Assembly: GCF_031143425.1 (NCBI RefSeq)
Contig: NC_090438.1
Location: 775,259,138 to 775,323,137, forward strand
DNA length: 64,000 nucleotides
Direction of reading: 5' to 3'
Source: Pleurodeles waltl
Taxonomy: Eukaryota; Chordata; Amphibia; Caudata; Salamandridae
Shown piece after piece: positions 42,602-49,920 of this stretch. Every line of letters starts with the position of its first letter. Position 1 is the first letter of the stretch. Position numbers and translations under genes: made by a program. The notes under the pieces are model-generated. The model searched no databases. It saw only the letters and a program-made list of their open reading frames with translations, and was not told where the DNA came from.

Positions 42602-43199
42602 GGGGTGGTGTGTATGATGTGTGGGGTGGAGTATGTGTATTTATGTGAGTTGAGTGTGGTGGTGTGTGTTGTTTTGTGTGTGGATAGTGTGTGGGTGATG
42701 GTGTTGAGTGGCTGTGGATGTTATTTTCTGGATGCTGGTGTCTCGCTCTTGCCTTCTTTACGAATTTTTTAGCGTAGGGGTTTGTGGGTGATGTGGGTGG
42801 GTGTTTTATATTGTATTGTGTGTGTGGGAGTGGTGTGTGTATGTGTATCAGGTGTGTGGGATTCAAATCGTCCAATGTGGCTGAGTTTTGTTCGTTTGTG
42901 TGTATTCTGACCGCGGCGGTGTGTCCCGCCAATGGAATACCGCGTTTGAATGACCGCCGCGTGGATTCGTGGGTCGTAATGGCATGGGCGTATTTCTGTT
43001 GGCGTGACGGTGGAGGTTTTGTCACCTCCACTTTTCCGCCGACCGCTGGTCTGGTGGTCTGTTGTGGCGGTCGGATTTTCGGAGGTTTGCCTTCTGCGGG
43101 TCAGAATGACCGTGGCGGGTTTCCGCGACCGCGGCGGGATTATGGAGGATTTCTGACCGGCGGTAGGCGCCTTTTACCGCCGAGGTCAGAATGACCCCC
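42602..43199. other. Harbinger right non-coding region and terminus
   Basis: TG-rich sequence at 42602-42900 may be the 5' UTR and promoter of Myb-like gene 2. From about 42900 it is GC-rich with inverted repeats, for example GTGGAGGT...ACCTCCAC at 43009-43031. It ends in the right terminal repeat. Confidence 0.5.
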
Positions 43200-43202
43200 T
43201 GA

Positions 43203-43921
43203 GTCTCCTTGATGGAAGAAGGAGATGGCCAATTCAATATACCTTGCACCTTGTCTGAATCCATGGCAACTCCAGTTTGGTTAATGCAATATCCCAAGTA
43301 TTTTACTTCCGTCTGTTCAAATTCGCACTTTTCAGGTTTGCAGAATAAATGGTGTTGTCGGAGTCTCTCTAAAACTTGGCGAACATGCGTAGAGTGTTCC
43401 TCTGGATGAACAGAAAAGATTAAAATGTTGTCAAGATACACCACCACTGTTTGTTGCAAAAGATCAGAGAAGATAGAATCCATGAACCTTTGAAAAATGG
43501 AAGGGGCATTGGTGAGTCCGAATGGCATTACTCTATATTCGAAGTGACCAAAGGGTGTTCTAAAAGCAGTCTTCCACTCATCACCCTTTTTAATTCTTAG
43601 AAGATGGTAGGCTCCTCGGAGATCCAGCTTGGTGAATCTCTTTTCCCCTCTGACTGCTTCTAGGATGTCCTTTATGAGGGGTAACGGGTACCGATCTTTA
43701 ATAGTGATCTTGTTTAATCCTCTGAAATCAATACAGGGACGTAAATCTTTAGTTTTCTTCGGCACAAAGAAAAGAGGAGCCCCTGCAGGTGAAGAAGAGG
43801 GAGCAATCAACCCGCTTTGTAGGTTCTCATCAAGGTATTCTTTAAGAATCTGCTTCTCCGGTTCTGTGAGAGAGTACATTCGCCCGAAAGGAACCACTGT
43901 ATCTGGTTCTAAAGGGATGGC
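43203..43921 (-). pseudogene. pol: Gypsy RT N-terminal part
   Basis: RT blocks are present: FVPKKTKDLRPCIDFRGLN, then LDLRGAYHLLRI with the first catalytic Asp, then MPFGLTNAPSIFQ. The catalytic box reads YLDN where the family has YLDD (GAC to AAC near 43437), so the enzyme should be dead. It begins after a TGA at 43922-43924 and ends at the Harbinger insertion after SSIKETQ. The frame is continuous with the segment ending at 34090. Confidence 0.85.
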
Positions 43922-44629
43922 TCAATCGTATTCTCTATGGGGTGGCAGTTCAGGTTTTTCTGGCTTCTGGAATACATAGGCATATTCCTGATAATGCCTG
44001 GGAACTCCCTGTAGGACGTTAATGGAGCATCCCACCTTAGGGGGTGCTGCTAAGAGACTTTTTGGGGACCAATAATCCCCTGCGGGATAGCAGTGGTGTT
44101 GGCAAAAGTGAGAGGATAAGGAAATAGTTCTTGTTTCCCAGTTGATGTAAGGGTTGTGCCGTGTGAGCCATGGAATTCCCAGGATCATGACGTGGTGTGG
44201 TGATGAAATTAAATCAAACGAAAGATTTTCTTGGTGTTTCCCAAACTGTAGACAGAAGGTAGGGGTGGTATATTGTACGGGTCCTGAGGCCAAGAGTGAT
44301 CCATCCACCGTGTGTACCTGTTCTGGTACTTCCTTAGGTATTTGTGCTATCTGTCGTTCTTTGGCCCAGGCTTCATCTAAATAGATGCCACTGGCTCCGC
44401 AGTCCAATAAGGCCAAGGTTCTTTCTTCCCGGCCATCAGTTAAATGAAGGATAACTGGTAAAAGAAAAAGAGCAGTTCCTTCCTCCCTGGAAGAACAAAT
44501 GGAAGGTATTTCACGATATCCCGTCCTCACCCTTCTCACTGAGGACGGGAGTTGGCGTTTCCCAAGGGTTTGGTTGGACGAATGGGGCAGGTGCGAATTA
44601 GGTGACCAGCTGTACCACAATATAGACAA
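43922..44629 (-). pseudogene. pol: Gypsy protease and start of pol
   Basis: The frame overlaps gag by 94 bases in the -1 frame, and translation would enter it through the frameshift signal at 44519-44563. The aspartic protease has ALLDCGASGIYLD, with Cys where the family has Ser or Thr of D-S/T-G, and the later ILGIPWL block. It closes at a TGA before the RT domain. Confidence 0.8.
44519..44563 (-). promoter_or_regulatory. -1 ribosomal frameshift signal (GGGAAAC plus stem-loop)
   Basis: On the minus strand GGGAAAC (44563-44557) is in the correct phase (codons TTG GGA AAC of gag). A 6-base spacer follows, then a perfect 11-bp stem (TCCCGTCCTCA with its complement, 44550-44540 and 44529-44519) around a 10-base loop. 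Gag and pol are in 0 and -1 frames. The same heptamer is used by PEG10, which derives from Sushi-like elements. Confidence 0.85.
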
Positions 44630-45456
44630 AGCCCCTTCCTTCGTCTATGTTCTCTTTCACTAGCTGATAAAGGTCCTCGAGCCGTGTCAATTTGCATTGG
44701 CTCTTCCTCGGTATTCCCTTTAGGTTCAGGACGGACTTCCTCGGTACGATGAGAGAAGGTGCGAGACGTCACTGAGTGAGATGGCAAACGACTCTTCTTT
44801 TTCTCCATTCTTCGTTCGTTCAACCGATATTCTATCGTCAGAGTCTGATCCATCAATCCTTTAAGGTTCTCTATTCTAGCAGAGTGAACCAGTTCATCCT
44901 TAATGTCCTCTCTGAGACCTCTACGGAACAGTGTCACTAAGGTACGTTCCACCCAGGATGTTTCTGCTGCTAATTGTCTGAAACGGGTGATGTATTGTAA
45001 TACATCTTGATTCCCTTGTTGGATTTCGCAAAGAGCTTCTTCTGCAGATGCCTCGAGTCCAGGGCGTTCAAACATCTGTTTAAAAGTAGTGATAAAGGTG
45101 GAATAATTAGATAGGCAAGGATCATTTCTTGTCACTAAAGGAGTGGCCCAAGCCAATGCTGGCCCCGAAAAGGTGCTAATCAAATACCCCACCTTGGTCT
45201 TGTCTTGTACAAATTGCGAGGGGCGAAAGGCAAAATAAACCGTCAAGGCATCCAGGAATTCTTTTAATTTGTTAGGATCCCCGGAGAAACGAGGTGTAGT
45301 GGCAGCTATTGAGGGTACGTCTGTGGTCCTGGATGCAAAGGCTTGTCGATAGACGGTATTTTCAGTACGTAGCTGTTGGAGTTCTTGAGCCTGTTGTTGT
45401 ATCGTCATAAGCAGGGTCTGGCTCGTAGGTTCCGTATTTGCCACTGGATTATCCAT
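44536..45456 (-). CDS. gag: Gypsy Gag, 306 aa
   Basis: ATG at 45456 lies 38 bases from the LTR and starts MDNPVANTEPTSQ. An N-terminal coiled-coil-like stretch (QQQAQELQQLRTENTVYRQA) is followed by the retrotransposon capsid domain (FSGDPNKLKEFLDALTVYF to the RGLREDIKDELV block). A basic region and one CCHC knuckle (CLYCGTAGHLIRTC) follow. It is related to the Sushi-class gags from which mammalian RTL/PEG10 genes derive (family knowledge). It forms particles and binds RNA. The frame is intact. It is also open upstream into the LTR to 45729, but the ATG nearest the capsid is the more likely start. Confidence 0.85.
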   Translation of the reverse strand: MDNPVANTEPTSQTLLMTIQQQAQELQQLRTENTVYRQAFASRTTDVPSIAATTPRFSGDPNKLKEFLDALTVYFAFRPSQFVQDKTKVGYLISTFSGPALAWATPLVTRNDPCLSNYSTFITTFKQMFERPGLEASAEEALCEIQQGNQDVLQYITRFRQLAAETSWVERTLVTLFRRGLREDIKDELVHSARIENLKGLMDQTLTIEYRLNERRMEKKKSRLPSHSVTSRTFSHRTEEVRPEPKGNTEEEPMQIDTARGPLSASEREHRRRKGLCLYCGTAGHLIRTCPIRPTKPLGNANSRPQ

Positions 45457-45494
45457 GGTTCCGGACTGAAACTGGATTTGTGGGCGTTGCAATC

Positions 45495-46530
45495 TGTCAC
45501 GGTTTTCAATGGGCTTACCGTCGAAGTTGAGAAGAGTTGGGGAACGATCCCGGTTCCGGCAGGTTCTGCTCTGGCCGAGGTAGGGGCGACCCCTTCCGGT
45601 AGCCACGGTGCTGTTTGACAATAGCAAGCCACTACAGTCCGTGCCCTCCAGAAGGAGTCCCAGAGGAAAAACCCCAGTAGGGTAAAAAACCTCCAACAGG
45701 AACTCCCTGAAACAAAAGGAGGACACCAAAGCGTTAGAGCTGAAGATCCGGGGTACAGGAAGACTGGAAAAGAAGACAGGTCAGGAAATACTGGATTCAC
45801 AGGAAGAAACCAGTCAGAGCGTGACTACCACCAAGGAGTGTTGCAACGCAATGAACAAGCAGCTGAATTCCCCTTATATACCTCTAGACAGGAAGTAGGA
45901 AACAGGAAGTAGAAACACCACCATCTTGGATTGGGGAAAAGAGTATAATAGTGAATCAGGTACATGCGTCCAAACAAAGAAAAACAATGCATGCTGGGAA
46001 GAGAGGAAGTGGGCAGCATGCTGGGAAAGGAAAAGGCAGGCATAAAAACACCACCATGTGCAAGGGTTCGGCTTTTGCCTGGAGACATTGGTAAGTGGTG
46101 AGCAGATGATTAATTCATTGGTACAGGAAGACTTGATGTAAAGCGCACTAAGGGCCTGATTCTAACTTTGGAGGACGGTGTTAAACCGTCCCAAAAGTGG
46201 CGGATATACCACCTACCGTATTACGAGTTCCATAGGATATAATGGACTCGTAATACGGTAGGTGGTATATCCGCCACTTTTGGGACGGTTTAACACCGTC
46301 CTCCAAAGTTAGAATCAGGCCCTAAATGCGCTATGCGCGGTCAGGCCTGAAACCCACTCGGGGTCTCAAGCCCTGCCGCGTCTGCCTTTCCAGCAGAACT
46401 TAAAGAAAGGGGCGCGGCGAGTGCCGCGACCCCTGACCAGGCCTCTTGAACTTCTCCCGCGGCATGAAGGGAATGCCGCGCTGCGGCGACCCGAGCCTGC
46501 GGCCGCCGTAGGAGCCGCGGCGGCGTGACA
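45495..46530 (-). repeat. 5' LTR of the Gypsy element
   Basis: This matches 31087-32021 with about 12 substitutions, lacks roughly 80 bases of the GC-rich cluster, and contains the MITE at 46152-46322. I saw no TGG-type primer-binding site directly after it on the minus strand, so priming may be atypical. Confidence 0.9.
46152..46322. mobile_element. Fold-back Harbinger-type MITE, 171 bp
   Basis: The element is two arms of about 77 bp, complementary without mismatch, starting GGGCCTGATTCTAACTTTGG, with a short central loop. It is flanked by TAA at 46149-46151 and 46323-46325. The other LTR has the empty site (CACTAAATGCG near 31737), which proves insertion after the Gypsy element arrived. 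Confidence 0.95.
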
Positions 46531-46535
46531 CATTA

Positions 46536-47043
46536 ATTTCTGAGTCGATTCAATCTGTATTAACTTTGGTTTCGTGTATATCGGGTCTGGCGGTACTATC
46601 AAATTCGTGGTAGTTTCAAGCACTGGGACATCAGGATAAATTCTCTTTATCTGTGGTGGAGGTTGTAACTGTATCAGCATGTCGGGTGCAGTGGGTACAC
46701 TGACACCATTCTGTATCAAAGCTGTATCGCTAGTCTGTACCGTATCAGTAACTCCCTTTTCCTGCATCTGGTTCCCAGGATCTAAGCTAGTGCTTGGAGC
46801 ACTGTCGCTCACCGCATACGGTGGCGGACGATCATGTAACAGTCTATCCATGAATTCTTCATCGTCTGAATCATCTTCCTCTTCCCAAGATCTTTTATTT
46901 TCTTTAGATTTGCCTGAGTCTTTGTCAGTTTTACAAGAGGCTTTCTTTCGCTGCGTTTCTTCTCCTTGAGTTATCGCTGGGAATAACTTCAGCCCATTTA
47001 CAATTCCCTGTCTCCACATTTTGCTTTCATTATCCCATCTAGC
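46536..47043 (-). pseudogene. gag: Retroviral Gag N-terminal region with PPPY late motif
   Basis: A Lys/Glu/Asp-rich region (KRSWEEEDDSDDEEF) is followed by a PPPY motif, the ubiquitin-ligase-binding late domain used in budding. The rest of gag continues at 31081 beyond the Gypsy insertion. It is separated from the upstream matrix frame by a TAG at 47044-47046. The open frame also runs into the Gypsy LTR. Confidence 0.75.
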
Positions 47044-47541
47044 CTATGCATAAGATTTTTCTGCCCTTCTCAGTCTTCGCTGAAACCTTTCTTGTCTATG
47101 TTTAAGAGCCATCAAGTCCCAAATCGCTAAAGCCTCATATTGTGCCGGTCTCGGAGGTGGTTTTTGTGTACTTAACATCCTCCTCAGATTTTCTAGTACC
47201 TTTGAATTGAACGTCCCATGTTCTGGTAACGCTAGACACCCTTCTTTCTCTGTTAGTTTGCGCCACTGTTTCATCCATAAGCAAGGCGCAACACCTTTCT
47301 CTTCCATAACCGTGTAAGCTGGTGTTCCCTCAGGTGGTGTAGGTTCCCCATCGGTCGCTACAATATATACATCTCCTTTTAGAGCGCTCTTGAATGCTTT
47401 GACAAAAGTCATTTTTGTGATTCCCTTATTTCGTTTTTTATTCAGAAATGGCTTAGTTCCCAGGACACTCTTCACCCGCCCTTTCTCAACCTATTGCCTC
47501 TCACGGACGGCAGCCAATCCGTGCGCGACCCCTCTCGACAT
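47044..47541 (-). pseudogene. gag: Retroviral Gag matrix-like start
   Basis: ATG at 47541 begins a frame that meets a TAG at codon 17 (47491-47493), continues open in the same frame, and ends at a TAG at 47044-47046. The segment is basic and helical (KKRNKGITKMTFVKAF, then QERFQRRLRRAEK), as matrix domains are. There is no Gly at position 2, so no myristoylation site of the usual kind. The start was chosen as the first ATG in frame. Confidence 0.65.
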
Positions 47542-48340
47542 CTGACCTATCTCAGCGTGGCACCACTGACGTCACACTCCACACATACAGCAGCTGACAA
47601 AGTCTTGCGGCTTGTCCGCAAACTAATGCAAATTATTGCGAGCACCTTAAAATGACAACACAAATCTGCCGGTTTACTACAGGAAGGGTAACACATTCAC
47701 TTCAGAACTTTACAGAGATTTCACTTGAAGCCTCAGACGCTACTTTCTCCTTATCAGTTCCCGCATACGCAAGCAGAATTCGACCCGCAAATTCTACTCT
47801 CGACTTGTCAATAACTCCCTCTAGTGCACTTTAGAGTTTGTCAAATCTCCATCGAAGGTTTCATACGCACGTTATAACTCAAACTTGACTTGTCAACCAC
47901 GCCTGATTGACCTATTAAACCGCACAGATCACAACAAAGACCACACTTCTCTTCATACTCCGGAGTCTTAGACCTCGACAGGTCCGTACACAACAACCAA
48001 CCACTTGGATAATTTTGAGCAACAAGCGCTACATTCACATGAAGTTCGTCGACTTCCCTACTCTCATACTGTGGAGTACGCCTACCCCTGCTAAACAATA
48101 CTTAGTTTGGCCTAATACACACAGATTTTTCACAATCACCTGCAAATTGCATAAGCTTAGGCAAGCGCAAAAATCCTAACCACATACATTATGGTGCCGA
48201 GAACATTCCCAACTCATTTAGGCAGGCTCCGAGATCCCGGGAAAGCCATGGCGAGCTTAGAAACCCATCATACCTCCGAATTGCATTATCACAGAAAAAC
48301 TAATTAAACAATGAATCTCCGTCTTAGGGCCCCCAAGGGC
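47542..48340 (-). other. Retroviral leader between 5' LTR and gag
   Basis: This is about 800 bases of non-coding leader, expected to contain the packaging signal and splice donor. I cannot place either with confidence. Small open frames are unremarkable. Confidence 0.5.
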
Positions 48341-48343
48341 CAA

Positions 48344-48361
48344 ACCGTCGCTCTGCTACCA
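48344..48361 (-). other. Candidate primer-binding site of the retrovirus
   Basis: On the minus strand TGGTAGCAGAGCGACGGT starts four bases after the 5' LTR. TGG at this place matches the CCA end of a tRNA. I could not match the rest to a specific tRNA from memory. Confidence 0.5.
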
Positions 48362-48365
48362 GAAC

Positions 48366-49916
48366 TGATAACGCGTCCTTCTATGTCAATTTATACACAT
48401 TAGGACTCGTTTTAGGTTGATGAATCTTTTGACCCAGTGGTGAGACACCGTAAGACGAGGTAACTGATCAATATGTCAAGCAATATAGCAATAATATTAT
48501 CAACATATATCACCACAATATATTTCACTTTAGACATTGGTTAAACTGTCAACGCAGCCATGACCTTTCAGTCATGAATAACCACACCTTATTGAAGTTT
48601 TTGTGAATTTTATTCCCTATTGATTATAATCTAATAGCAAATGTATTGATCTCAAAACCAAGAAGCAAAAGAGCATAGTCACGATATGGCAACTGTGATA
48701 AGATTTTGACAATGCAAAGATCACAACCATTAGGACACTAACATAAAAGATATACAGATCAGAATGCATAGAACATCCTATAAGCCCAGTTCAGCATAGT
48801 ACAACGTCAGTCATGTCCGTTTGTCAGTCAAGGTGAATATCTAATCTAACCACTAATTAGCATCAGCATGTTGGACTTCATGCAAAACAATTTAGAACAC
48901 TAATTTGGAAACATCTAACTATGGTCTCTATCCAAAAATACAGCAGTTGGTACCTAGAGAGGAAAAGCAAATAGACAAATTACAATAGCAATTGTCATAA
49001 TTACCCTCCTCGGAATGAGTCAGCATACAGGATTAGATTTCGTCTTCAGGACATCAGTTAGATCGCCATCAGTCTATATAATCCAAGGGCCAGGGGGCAC
49101 TTCCCTCATAAGGAGGAAAAGTGAGATGGGGCAACTAAGATGAGGATGGTTTATTAAGTCTTCAAGTCACCAAACAGAGTGACAGAGTTTCTGGATGCAA
49201 TTGATATCATTCCCTACCTCCTTCTCTCAAGTCTCCGGTGTCATGAGTTTTTATCCCTTTTTCGTAATACCTTCCCCCAAAATTCTATTGGATAGTCACT
49301 ACACCTCACTATCTTTAACCTATCAAATTATACATTAAGTAATGCATTTGTCATTACATGATAATTCATAACATTTTGATTGGTCTTCATAATTGATGTT
49401 TTTCGTAGGTGGCACATCTGGGGTTACTTCATTTTCTGGCACATTCTTCGGGTCAAAAGTTCCCTTTTCCATGGTAGAAAGTCCTTGGATGTTTCAGTAA
49501 ATGTTGCAAAAAACGTATAAAACTTATACTAAAGCAGCTAGCATGTGGATGGGAATGAATCTAAGTTTGCTACATGAAACAAAGAAAAGAACACATGCTG
49601 GGTCATAGCCTTTTGCGAGTCAGCACACTGGAGAAACAGAAAAATATGCTTTAATATGAGAGCTACACAGCTAATTCTTCGACTCACGCTAACTTAAGGC
49701 TTATGGGTTCTAATACAAATACAATCTTCGTATGTGTTAACATATTATTTTAATCATAATGCAAGCAATCATTTCTTATAGCCGACATTAGTATATGTAT
49801 ACAATAATTCCTTACGTTTAAAATATGTTTCAACGAATAATATTTATTAATGCAGCATTGTTAAGTATAAGCATTTTCACATCTAAAATAGGTAATGTTT
49901 AGATTACACTCCCTCA
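48366..49916 (-). repeat. 5' LTR of the endogenous retrovirus
   Basis: This is 1551 bp and collinear with 21056-22608, with about 34 differences by hand count, including two short indels. The same ATAAAAA and AATAAA signals are present. Confidence 0.9.
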
Positions 49917-49920
49917 AAGG

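Larger units (their letters stand above)
34094..43199 (+). mobile_element. PIF/Harbinger DNA transposon with three genes, 9106 bp
   Basis: The ends are GGCCCTCATTCTGACC on the left and, read on the other strand, GGGGGTCATTCTGACC on the right. The flanking TGA occurs at 34091-34093 and 43200-43202. It interrupts Gypsy RT precisely; removing it and one TGA joins the RT frame. Contents from left to right are a 64-bp triplicate, a 30-bp minisatellite, a minus-strand three-exon Myb/SANT-like gene, the plus-strand transposase and a minus-strand two-exon Myb/SANT-like gene. Known Harbingers are usually smaller and have one accessory gene. The transposase looks intact, but both accessory genes have a one-base frame change. 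Confidence 0.85.
31087..46530 (-). mobile_element. Chromodomain Ty3/Gypsy element (Sushi-like chromovirus) inside retroviral gag
   Basis: The LTRs start TGTCACGG and end CGTGACA on the plus strand and are flanked by CATTA at 31082-31086 and 46531-46535. The order on the minus strand is gag with a CCHC knuckle, protease, RT, RNase H, integrase, chromodomain. The gag resembles Sushi-ichi type proteins (CLYCGTAGH). It is interrupted in RT by a Harbinger element, and a 171-bp MITE lies in the 5' LTR. Without these it is about 6.2 kb. Its LTRs differ by about 1.4% by hand count plus one deletion, so it is younger than its host provirus. Confidence 0.9.
21056..49916 (-). mobile_element. Endogenous retrovirus (gamma/epsilon-like) with nested insertions
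   Basis: Two LTRs of about 1.55 kb, starting TGATAACGCG and ending CCCTCA on the plus strand, bracket gag, pro-pol and env, all read on the minus strand. The flanks carry AAGG at 21052-21055 and 49917-49920, a 4-bp duplication. Without the 15.4-kb Gypsy insertion the provirus is about 13.4 kb. The domain content is a single CCHC knuckle, PR in the pol frame, an integrase with a GPY-type C-terminal domain, and an Env with CXXC and a CXnCC motif. This places it near gammaretroviruses and epsilonretroviruses (inference). Gag and pol are broken in many places; env is open. Confidence 0.9.
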
